A stretch of DNA of 64,000 bases from JAHRVQ01 sp029941905 (GTDB taxonomy: Bacteria > Pseudomonadota > Gammaproteobacteria > Pseudomonadales > Azotimanducaceae), in the NCBI GenBank assembly GCA_029941905.1, contig JAPYTQ010000001.1:1-64000 (forward strand), in the 5' to 3' direction. Below the pieces are notes generated by a model, which was given only the letters and a program-made list of their open reading frames with translations, did not search any database and had not been told where the DNA came from. Position 1 is the first letter of the stretch. Every line of letters begins with the position of its first letter. Positions 7,140-14,688 of the stretch are shown piece by piece. The translations under genes were made by a program, and so were the position numbers.

Positions 7140-8996
7140 GTGAGCATTAAGTTAAAGCTGATTATCCCCGCTATTCTTCTGCTTTCAGGTTGCGCCGTTT
7201 CGACAACTAACACCGTGGCAACGATGCCAGCCCTCAAGACCGGAAGCATTGAATCCACCAGAACCACTGAGGGTTTACCAACTACCGTTGCAGTCTTGCC
7301 CTTTGCCAACAAGACCGATAGTGAATTCGCTTATTCGGTCGTTCGACAGACCATGTTTAACCATTTTTCGTCGAAAAATTACCGAATGATTCACTGGCAG
7401 GATGTGGACAGGCGATTACGGCTGGCAGGCATTACGACTAACGAAGAACTGATGTCTCGCTCCCGTGCCGAATTGAGCCAACTGCTGGGCGTGGACGGCC
7501 TGATTTACGGCAATATCACCCACTACAATAAAACCCTCGCTGCTATCTATGCCCAGATCTCTGTCGGTGTTGAACTCAACTTTGTTAACTCATCAGACAA
7601 GGTTATCTGGCAGGTTAAGGATGTGAGACGAAGTCACGCGGGCGGTATCTCAACCACACCGGTCGGACTCATTTTGAATGCGTTAATCGCGGCAAAACAT
7701 GTTTACGGCGACCTGAATTTATACAGAGCGGCGGACGATTTAGGTCGCGCCCTGGCTAAAGACATGCCACAGCCGACAGTTCTCAACCAGAAAAGAAGCC
7801 CCTCTATCACCAATGTTGCCCACTCTGGTGTTGGGCAATTCCTCAAGTATGGTGACAGGCTGGAAATTGCGATGGAAGGTGACGCTGGTTTGATTGCAGT
7901 GGCCAGCATCGAAGGGATTGGACTGGTGATTCTCGAAGAGGCTGACGCTGGCCAGTATGTTGGTGAACTGATTATTGACAAAAAGTATAATGTCACTGAT
8001 ATTGTCGTTACCGGACGGTTACAGGATGAATTTGGACAGACCCGTAGTTGGATATCACCCTACGGTTTGTTGAATATTGACAACATCCCGCCGGAAAAAG
8101 TAACTGGCCTCAAGGTGCAGTCAAACAACATGAGCGTAACGATGGATTGGGATCCGTCATCCGATACCAATGTTGCCGGTTATCACATTGCAGTCGCAGA
8201 CAGTGAAACCGGTTCGCCGACTTCAGAAGCTGAATCGGACAATTCCAGTTACACGGTCAATTCACTTAATAATTTCCAGGAGTATTATGTTTCAGTACGA
8301 GCGATGGACAAGGCAGGCAACATTTCAGAAGCCGCCCGGGTATCGGTTACTGCTGCACCTGATGCTCGCTTCGCCGACGCGACAGCCATCACAGATGAGC
8401 TACCGGCTGTTATTTCCGGTGTATATAAACTGACAATCGCAGGTAACCCGTACATACTTAGAAACGAAAGTCGAATTGCCACAGATGGTGTGCTGCTGAT
8501 AGCCCCTGGTGTTGAGATCCAGGTCAGCCCCCGGGCAAAACTGACGGTGATGGGTGAGTTACATACTTTTGGTTCAAAAGAATCCCTGGTCAAGGTCAGT
8601 GCCGTGGGTTCGCAAGGGTTTGATGAATTCCTGGTGCTGCAAAGCACCTTCCCTGTTTCACTGACAGGCTTGCTGGTAACGGGTGCAGGTATTCCAATCC
8701 AGATTAATGCAGGAGAGCCCCTGATTTCTGAATCAGAGCTTGAAAACTGCAAATTCAATTGCCTGACAATTAGCGGCTCGTCCCGGCCCGCTATTCGCGA
8801 CACGCTGATTAGTGGCGCCAAAGCCAGTGGCGTGGTGATTTCCGGTCAGTCACAGCCTACCTTTACCGGTATGCGATTTATCAGCAATCAACCTTTCCAC
8901 ATTCAAAACAGTTCTACTTATCATGTCGATGCTAAAAACAATGAGTGGCAACCAGATGCCAGTAGCATAACGGTACTGGGAGATGTGAGTTACTAA
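7140..8996 (+). CDS. GNA1162/DUF799-type lipoprotein with FN3 and beta-helix regions
   Basis: 618 aa. The GTG at 7140 is chosen because AAAGGAG lies 7 bases upstream; a TTG at 7134 would be too close. Signal peptide IPAILLLSGC gives lipidated Cys. Residues about 40-200 match the GNA1162/DUF799 lipoprotein family (VAVLPFANKTDSEFAYSVVR, LGVDGLIYGNITHYN, GGISTTPVGLILNALIAAKH). A linker domain is followed by a fibronectin type III domain at about 317-405 (PPEKVTGLKV, VTMDWDPSSDTNVAGYHIAV, YYVSVRAMDKAGNIS). The C-terminus is a run of short strands like a right-handed beta-helix (SRIATDGVLLIAPGVEI, ISGSSRPAIRDTLISGAKAS). GNA1162 proteins are outer-membrane-associated and CsgG-like in fold; the fusion suggests an adhesive or carbohydrate-facing extension. 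Confidence 0.82.
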   Translation: MSIKLKLIIPAILLLSGCAVSTTNTVATMPALKTGSIESTRTTEGLPTTVAVLPFANKTDSEFAYSVVRQTMFNHFSSKNYRMIHWQDVDRRLRLAGITTNEELMSRSRAELSQLLGVDGLIYGNITHYNKTLAAIYAQISVGVELNFVNSSDKVIWQVKDVRRSHAGGISTTPVGLILNALIAAKHVYGDLNLYRAADDLGRALAKDMPQPTVLNQKRSPSITNVAHSGVGQFLKYGDRLEIAMEGDAGLIAVASIEGIGLVILEEADAGQYVGELIIDKKYNVTDIVVTGRLQDEFGQTRSWISPYGLLNIDNIPPEKVTGLKVQSNNMSVTMDWDPSSDTNVAGYHIAVADSETGSPTSEAESDNSSYTVNSLNNFQEYYVSVRAMDKAGNISEAARVSVTAAPDARFADATAITDELPAVISGVYKLTIAGNPYILRNESRIATDGVLLIAPGVEIQVSPRAKLTVMGELHTFGSKESLVKVSAVGSQGFDEFLVLQSTFPVSLTGLLVTGAGIPIQINAGEPLISESELENCKFNCLTISGSSRPAIRDTLISGAKASGVVISGQSQPTFTGMRFISNQPFHIQNSSTYHVDAKNNEWQPDASSITVLGDVSY

Positions 8997-9007
8997 GGAG
9001 GTAAGCT

Positions 9008-9988
9008 ATGACATTTCATCCAAGAATGGCCGTCACGTTGTTTCTGCTCATCAGCTTTGGAGCTCATGCAGACGACTATATTGAGTGGGTTGGCGCAAAC
9101 AGTGGGGTCAATTGGAGTTCAGGCCAGGTTACCGCTGAAGGTGCAGGGGTAGCGCCAGCAGACAAGCCACCCAGCACTGCAAAACTACTGGCCTGTCGGG
9201 CTGCCGTGGTTGATGCCCAACGCAACATTCTCGAATCTATACAGGGCGTTCGTGTCAACAGCGCGACGGTTGTTACCGATATGATGCTGGATAGCGATGT
9301 GATCAAAACCAGCGTCAGTGGTCTGGTTAAGGGTGCGACAATCGTAAAACGAGCGCCCCAGGACGACGGCAGCTGCCTTGTCCAGATGATCGCGCCTATT
9401 GGCGGCAAGTTCGCAAAAGACATCTATACAGAGGTCCTCGGCGCTGACGTTAATACAATTGCGAGCCCAACAGACCCAAATCGTGAGTGGATACACAGAA
9501 TAGTCAACAGTTCCCTGAACGTACTTGTGCCACAGAGTTTCGCGGAACAACAAATGCCATGGCAGGAAGCCATCGACAACCTGTCACAGCGAATTGAGGC
9601 TCTCGAAGAACTCATCAGTACTCACCCTGGCATTATTGAAGTGAAAGACACTGGGCCCACAGGCCTCGTTCTTGATGCGAGGGGCAGTAATTTTATTCCG
9701 TCGATGTCTCCCAGGATCAGAAAAATTCAAAGTGGAGTCCTCTACCCGAATAGCAAACACCAGACTAATGCCCGGGACCGCGGTCAACTAGTGTCGTTAT
9801 TCACCCGGGATCTGGCAACGGCGCGCCGTCATCCAATCGTTGGTGACCGTCCGGTTGTTATCAAGGCATTGCGCACCTTTGGTGATACCAGAACCGAGAT
9901 AGTACTTGGGAAAGATGCTTCTGAAAGACTGCAGGCGCTCGTCAGCAAAGGGTTCCTGGATGATGCGGGTGTCATAATAGTTCTTTAA
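9008..9988 (+). CDS. Secreted LPP20-like protein, second paralogue
   Basis: 326 aa. A strong ribosome binding site, AAGGAGG, begins at the previous stop and ends 6 bases before this ATG. Signal peptide RMAVTLFLLISFGAHA. The domain at about residues 45-135 repeats the pattern of the first LPP20-like gene: KLLACRAAVVDAQRNILESI, GVRVNSATVVTDMMLDSDVI, KGATIVKRAP. The C-terminal domain is also shared (RIRKIQSGVLYPN; ending DDAGVIIVL). The two paralogues bracket the MCE genes, so they may form a hetero-oligomer or replace each other; that is inference. Confidence 0.8.
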   Translation: MTFHPRMAVTLFLLISFGAHADDYIEWVGANSGVNWSSGQVTAEGAGVAPADKPPSTAKLLACRAAVVDAQRNILESIQGVRVNSATVVTDMMLDSDVIKTSVSGLVKGATIVKRAPQDDGSCLVQMIAPIGGKFAKDIYTEVLGADVNTIASPTDPNREWIHRIVNSSLNVLVPQSFAEQQMPWQEAIDNLSQRIEALEELISTHPGIIEVKDTGPTGLVLDARGSNFIPSMSPRIRKIQSGVLYPNSKHQTNARDRGQLVSLFTRDLATARRHPIVGDRPVVIKALRTFGDTRTEIVLGKDASERLQALVSKGFLDDAGVIIVL

Positions 9989-10029
9989 GATAGTTCGGTA
10001 AAATATTCTTGCGTAGGAGTCGCGCTACG

Positions 10030-10920
10030 ATGACAACATCAAAATCAACATCGACAGCTATCTACCTGTTGTTCTTCACATCCAGTCTGCTGTTTTCAGT
10101 AGCTCATGCACAGCAGTCTTCTATCACGGAGGCAGACGGATCATCCTGCATGGGAGATGAGCAATCACGCAAACAAACTGAAAACTCGGCACTCCAGGAT
10201 GCTAAACGACTGGCCATCGAGTTCACCTCAACTTACCTGGAAAGCGAAACCGTGATCGAGAACTTTCAATTAAAGAATGATCTTGTGCAGGCGTTTGCAA
10301 AGGCAAATGTTCAGGTTATCGATATTCTTTCCAAAAGCTGGGATGACCCAAGGGACTGTTTCACTATCCGGATCAGGGCTGAAGTACTTCCCAATCCCGC
10401 ACAGATGCAGAAAATTAACAGCAGCCAAATGATGGCAAACCCACGGGCACCGCTCAATGTTGAACTCTGGACCAATGAGGACAGTTTCATCAGCGGCGAG
10501 AGCATTAAAATTTATCTTCGTGGTAACAAGCCATTTTATGCTCGTCTGTTATACATCGATGCCGCCGACAACAATGTTCAATTGCTGCCCAACCTGCATC
10601 GTACAAAGAACTATTTTGCCGGTGCGACTATTTTTGAAGTGCCGAATGCGGAGGATGATTTTGAGTTAACCGTGGGCGGCCCTTTCGGTAAGGAAAAGTT
10701 GATTTTGTACGCCAGTACCAGCCCATTGGGCGAGATAGCAACTACAAAAGCAAATGATGATGTCTACTTCGTCACCGAAAAACCCGAACACATTGCGGCT
10801 AAAACAAGAGGGATATCAATTACCAAACCTGGTTCAGGCTCAGGTCAACAGAAGAAAACGGTGGCTGAGTTTGCCGAAGTCTCCGTGGAGGTAGTGACGC
10901 GGGAAGATACCACCGAGTAG
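10030..10920 (+). CDS. Secreted DUF4384-domain protein
   Basis: 296 aa. ATG at 10030 with TAGGAG 10 bases upstream; the open frame begins earlier at a TTG without a signal. Signal peptide IYLLFFTSSLLFSVAHA. Residues 30-125 form an LPP20/FlgO-like alpha-beta region (ALQDAKRLAIEFTSTYLESE). Residues 145-255 match DUF4384 (LWTNEDSFISGESIKIYLRG, YARLLYIDAADNNVQLLPN, GPFGKEKLILYAST). DUF4384 domains are often found in, or next to, caspase-family proteins, which links this last gene of the operon to the divergent caspase gene. Function unknown; predicted periplasmic. Confidence 0.8.
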   Translation: MTTSKSTSTAIYLLFFTSSLLFSVAHAQQSSITEADGSSCMGDEQSRKQTENSALQDAKRLAIEFTSTYLESETVIENFQLKNDLVQAFAKANVQVIDILSKSWDDPRDCFTIRIRAEVLPNPAQMQKINSSQMMANPRAPLNVELWTNEDSFISGESIKIYLRGNKPFYARLLYIDAADNNVQLLPNLHRTKNYFAGATIFEVPNAEDDFELTVGGPFGKEKLILYASTSPLGEIATTKANDDVYFVTEKPEHIAAKTRGISITKPGSGSGQQKKTVAEFAEVSVEVVTREDTTE

Positions 10921-10949
10921 TTCAGACATCGGTCCTCTACCGGGCAATA

Positions 10950-11561
10950 TCAGGGCTTGAACTGATGTTCGTAGTAAATTAGGTTCACCCCTCCGACCTC
11001 AACGGCTCGCCGTGAAAACTGGCTCACCAGGTTGCTTTCCGCATTTTTGTAAGCGGCTTCGGTCAACAGAGTTTCTCCGCCATTGGCAATATTTTCTCCC
11101 AACTTCGATGCAGAATTCATCTCATCGGCAAAATACCCCTCCAGGGATTCTGAATACAGCATTTGTCCATAGCCAATGCCGATACAGACCTGGTAGCGTT
11201 CAGTGTCCGTGAGCATGAGGTCAGCGGCGTAGATCTGTTCCTGGATTTCCAACGCACTGGCAATCGCGTCGTTAACCGACGGGAACACGGCAAAAACGTT
11301 GTCTGCTTCAAAGTGAATGTTCTTGCTGTGGTGGGATTCGAAAATCGTGGTTGCTTTCTCACGAATACGCATAAGGCGCGCCAGAAAGTGAACAATTCCA
11401 TGGCTTATTGAGACTCGTGAAAAGCCGGAGGAATCCAGAATCAACACCGCCACCGTTTCTCCATAGCGCTGCCAGATTTCTTCTTCACGACTCGCTGGAT
11501 CGATTCCCGCCGCGATCAGCTTCGCCATGGTTTGAAAGAGATTGTCGTTCTCTTCATTCAT
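10950..11561 (-). CDS. Class III nucleotidyl cyclase-like protein
   Basis: 203 aa, essentially one guanylate/adenylate cyclase catalytic domain. The metal-binding aspartates are present: D43 in ILDSSGFSR and D87 in FEADNVFAVF. The transition-state pair normally spaced N-x-x-x-R is N149 and K153 (EMNSASKLGE), so the Arg is Lys and activity may be weak or absent. IGIGYGQ and GGETLLTEAAY fit the rest of the fold. There is no signal peptide or membrane span. It lies 45 bp downstream of the CYP153 gene on the same strand and may be co-transcribed with it; it converges with the MCE operon. Confidence 0.78.
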   Translation of the reverse strand: MNEENDNLFQTMAKLIAAGIDPASREEEIWQRYGETVAVLILDSSGFSRVSISHGIVHFLARLMRIREKATTIFESHHSKNIHFEADNVFAVFPSVNDAIASALEIQEQIYAADLMLTDTERYQVCIGIGYGQMLYSESLEGYFADEMNSASKLGENIANGGETLLTEAAYKNAESNLVSQFSRRAVEVGGVNLIYYEHQFKP

Positions 11562-11606
11562 TGGTCTTTAGTCATCAGTCTTCATGATCGATTGACCGGT
11601 TTGGTA

Positions 11607-12899
11607 TTAAAATTCGTGAACGCGCACAGGCAGATGAGTATATCCCTTTACGAAAGTTGAATAAGTACGCTCGGGTTCCGCCATGACTTCGATCTTGCTG
11701 AATCGTTTCGAAATTTCTTCCCAGATAATTCGTAACTGCATTTCCGCCAGTCGATTACCCATGCACCGGTGGATGCCATACCCGAATGACAAGTGCTGGC
11801 GGACCTTGGGCCGATCGATAATGAACTGATCCGCATTGGGAATTGCCTCATCGTCACGATTACCAGAGACGTACCACATGACCACCTTGTCACCCTGCTT
11901 GATGTTTTTCCCGCCGAGGACAGTGTCTTCCAGCGCCGTTCGCCGCATATGGGCAAGTGGTGTTTGATAACGAATGATCTCTGAAACCATATTAGGAATC
12001 AGGTCGAGATCAGCTCGCAATTTGTCGTACTCCTTCGGATTCTGGTTGAGGAAATATACCCCGCCAGAAATCGAATTACGGGTGGTGTCATTGCCACCGA
12101 CTATGAGCAGTAAGAGATTCCCAAGGAACTCAAACGGGCTCATGTTTTTGGTGTCCTCACCGTGCGCAAGCATGGAAATAAGGTCATTTTTTGGCGGAGC
12201 CGCGGCTCGCTCGTTCCACAATCGGGTAAAGTATTCAAGGCATTCGATCAACTCTGCCCGCTTTTGCTCCGAAGATTCGACAATCCCGACTCCCGGTGGC
12301 GTTGTAGCTATATCAGACCAGCGAGTGAGTTTGCGTCGATCCTCGAAGGGAAAGTCGAACAGGGTAGCCAGCATTTGTGTCGTCAGTTCGATCGAAACCA
12401 GGTCCACCCAATCAAAAGTTTCACCCCGGGGCAGGGAATCAAGAATCGCTATCGCCCTTTCACGAATCGTACCCTCAAGCAATGCCAGGTTCGGTGGTGC
12501 CACCACTGAGGTCACGGTGGCTCGCTGGAGGTCATGTTTGGGAGGATCCATGGCGATGAACATGCCGAAACCGTCGAACTGCGGCTTGGCCTCGTTCTCA
12601 GTTTCCTTCTGGGTCTGGGGTGCGCCACCGAGGCCCCCAACGGTAATTCCGCGTGCGGAGGAAAAAACCTGGTGATTAGTGTCGACCTCGAAAATATCCT
12701 TGTATCGGGTTACCGACCAATAGGGTCCAAATGCACTCTCGGCGCAATAGTGAACCGGGTCTTCCTTCCTCAGACGCTCGAAATAGGCCCATTGGGCATC
12801 ATTTTGAAACAGTTCTGGCTGCGCAACATTGATGCTTTCCAGCGGAATTGAATAGGGGTCAGGGATCTCCGCTGCAGTCACAGTGGATTGTTCACTCAT
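11607..12899 (-). CDS. CYP153: Cytochrome P450, CYP153 family (alkane/terpene terminal hydroxylase type)
   Basis: 430 aa, full length. ATG at 12899 preceded by GAGGTGAG. It carries the recognisable CYP153 phrases DPVHYC, FGPYWSVTRYKDI, FIAMDPPKHD, LIVGGNDTTRNS (I helix) and VMWYVSGNRD, and the haem loop FGYGIHRCMGNRLAE with axial Cys379. Family members hydroxylate the terminal carbon of medium-chain alkanes or related molecules, using electrons from a ferredoxin and ferredoxin reductase. Neither partner gene is adjacent, so redox partners must come from elsewhere. Substrate is inferred from the family only. Confidence 0.92.
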   Translation of the reverse strand: MSEQSTVTAAEIPDPYSIPLESINVAQPELFQNDAQWAYFERLRKEDPVHYCAESAFGPYWSVTRYKDIFEVDTNHQVFSSARGITVGGLGGAPQTQKETENEAKPQFDGFGMFIAMDPPKHDLQRATVTSVVAPPNLALLEGTIRERAIAILDSLPRGETFDWVDLVSIELTTQMLATLFDFPFEDRRKLTRWSDIATTPPGVGIVESSEQKRAELIECLEYFTRLWNERAAAPPKNDLISMLAHGEDTKNMSPFEFLGNLLLLIVGGNDTTRNSISGGVYFLNQNPKEYDKLRADLDLIPNMVSEIIRYQTPLAHMRRTALEDTVLGGKNIKQGDKVVMWYVSGNRDDEAIPNADQFIIDRPKVRQHLSFGYGIHRCMGNRLAEMQLRIIWEEISKRFSKIEVMAEPERTYSTFVKGYTHLPVRVHEF

Positions 12900-13232
12900 T
12901 TCTCACCTCTTTCCTTCAATAATATTGGCGCTAACCATTGCGTTGTAGACAGCACCGTTTCAAAAAGGATAGCCGCGAAACCCATTATAGAAAAGATCAC
13001 AACAGGACAGAAGCTTTTACACCAAAAACTCTGGGTTATTTCTGGGGGTAGACCAGCGGGGTCTCCGAGCGCCAGCTCGCCTGGTCAATAGCGGCTACAC
13101 GATAACATAGAGACTGACAACCTGATTCAGTCAAAACAATGGATTACCCGTTAAAGGTAGAGCAGACTCGATAAACCTTTATTGCGCGAAGCCGTCTGCC
13201 AGCCAGCAATTTGTATTGATCAGGGGAAAAGT
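12900..13232. other. Non-coding region between CYP153 and MBL gene, with inverted repeat
   Basis: 333 bases without a credible gene, upstream of both divergent genes. The only structure seen is an imperfect inverted repeat at 13051-13086 (outer arms GACCAG/CTGGTC, inner arms GAGC/GCTC). It has no T-run, so an operator or attenuator is as likely as anything else. Confidence 0.4.
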
Positions 13233-13844
13233 ATGAAATTGCTTCACCGAGATGATTTGTTCAGTTGGTCGGAATTTAACGAAGAGCGTGAACTGGACTT
13301 TAATAGTTGGCTTTGGCAAAGAAGAGACGGTAACCTGCTGATCGATCCTCTACCCATGTCAACACACGATCAACAACGTCTTGAAAGCCTGGGCGGCGCA
13401 AAGTTCATTGTCATTACCAACAGTGATCATTGTCGCGACGCAGAGAAAATCGCCAGGGATACCGGGGCAAAGTTATATGGTCCGAATCAGGAAAAGACAA
13501 ACTTTCCATTAGCATGTAATCATTGGCTGCAAAACGGTGATCAGGTGGTACCTGGGCTGATAGTAATTGAGCTGGCCGGATCCAAAACACCCGGCGAGCT
13601 AGCATTATTGCTCGAAGATAACACCCTGATTACGGGCGATTTAATTCGATGCCACAAGGCTGGAGAATTATGCCTCTTGCCTGATGCCAAGTTGAGCGAC
13701 AAAAAAATGGCTGTCGAGTCACTAAGGCATCTTGCAGCCTTGCCAGGCGTAGATGCGGTTCTTCCGGGTGATGGCTGGCCGATATTTCGATATGGTGCCG
13801 AGGCTATTATTCGATTAGTCCGTACTCTGTCGACCAGTTCTTAG
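13233..13844 (+). CDS. Metallo-beta-lactamase-fold protein with degenerate metal site
   Basis: 203 aa. ATG at 13233 with AGGGG seven bases upstream. The fold is seen from LLIDPLPMS, FIVITNSDHCRDAEKIA, GLIVIELAGSKTPGELALLL, DNTLITGDLI and VDAVLPGDGWPIF. The usual HxHxDH zinc motif is replaced by NSDHCRDA, and the last ligand position reads GDGWP where His is expected. A canonical dinuclear hydrolase is therefore unlikely; a one-metal or non-catalytic role is possible. It reads away from CYP153. Confidence 0.7.
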   Translation: MKLLHRDDLFSWSEFNEERELDFNSWLWQRRDGNLLIDPLPMSTHDQQRLESLGGAKFIVITNSDHCRDAEKIARDTGAKLYGPNQEKTNFPLACNHWLQNGDQVVPGLIVIELAGSKTPGELALLLEDNTLITGDLIRCHKAGELCLLPDAKLSDKKMAVESLRHLAALPGVDAVLPGDGWPIFRYGAEAIIRLVRTLSTSS

Positions 13845-14007
13845 CTAGTCTTATCTTGAAACAGAATTGTGAGTGCGATTTCCTTCTTTAAGTGATTGAC
13901 TTGAAAAGTCACAATATTAAGAAGTTGCGTGAATTCTGTAAAAAAGCGGCTTTCCGGACGGGAAACAGATAGGTATTTTGCGAAGTTCAAACGCTGGAGG
14001 ACATCAA

Positions 14008-14688
14008 ATGAATGATGAAGATTGGCTGCAGAACTCTGATGTCTATAGCTTGTTTCCAACACTGGTGTGGAAGATCCAGCTGCCTGCGGAAATTACTACA
14101 AATCAAAATCCGCTCATCGTTGATGCAATAAGAAAAATAAATCCAAAAATAGATGATATTGAAGAAGCAACGTACTGGCAGTCACATCAGCTGCTTCATA
14201 AAGAAGCTGAACTTGAGCAGGTAATGTCTTGTATCACCAGTGCTGCTCATAAGGTCTTGCGGTTTTTGAACATTGGTGCGAATGACATTGAAGTGACCGG
14301 CTGCTGGGCTAACGTGATCAGTGTGGGGGCGTCACATCGCATGCACAACCATCCGAACAATTACCTGAGCGGTGTCTACTATGTCCGAGTGTCTACGGGT
14401 GCCAACACGATCAACTTTCACGATCCGAGACCTCAGTCAGGTATCATAAGACCACCGGTCACGCAGCTAACAGGACAGAACACCGATCAGGTCGTGGTAG
14501 AAGTCACGGATGGCACCCTCCTTCTGTTTCCATCCTACCTGCTGCACTCTCTTTCGTACGATAATCACAACCTTGCCGTCTTCAATTTTTTCAGGTCCGG
14601 ACTAAACAAGTTTCAAGGGCAGACTTCGCAGCCTTTGCCCGGTCGCAGCGAATATCGCACTCGCAACAGCTGGCGCAATGGGAGGTAA
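14008..14688 (+). CDS. TIGR02466-type putative 2OG-Fe(II) oxygenase
   Basis: 226 aa. ATG at 14008 preceded by TGGAGG; an upstream in-frame TTG has no such site. Starts with YSLFPTLVWKIQLP, typical of this family. The cupin-like core has RMHNHPNNYLSGVYYV (His113 and His115), FHDPRPQ, LLLFPSYLLHSL (His180) and FNFFRSG (Arg196, probable 2-oxoglutarate ligand). The last 25-30 residues (QTSQPLPGRSEYRTRN...) lie on the complement of the next gene's coding end: the two genes overlap tail to tail by 87 bp, so this tail is probably a read-through extension. Substrate unknown. Confidence 0.8.
   Translation: MNDEDWLQNSDVYSLFPTLVWKIQLPAEITTNQNPLIVDAIRKINPKIDDIEEATYWQSHQLLHKEAELEQVMSCITSAAHKVLRFLNIGANDIEVTGCWANVISVGASHRMHNHPNNYLSGVYYVRVSTGANTINFHDPRPQSGIIRPPVTQLTGQNTDQVVVEVTDGTLLLFPSYLLHSLSYDNHNLAVFNFFRSGLNKFQGQTSQPLPGRSEYRTRNSWRNGR

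Noticed and set aside
11974..12675. Long + strand open frame of 233 codons
   Set aside because: Antisense of the CYP153 gene, with no family resemblance or ribosome binding site.
13150..13175. Possible second attachment site resembling the selC 3' end
   Set aside because: Only GGTAGAG and scattered bases match; not a real duplicate of the tRNA end.
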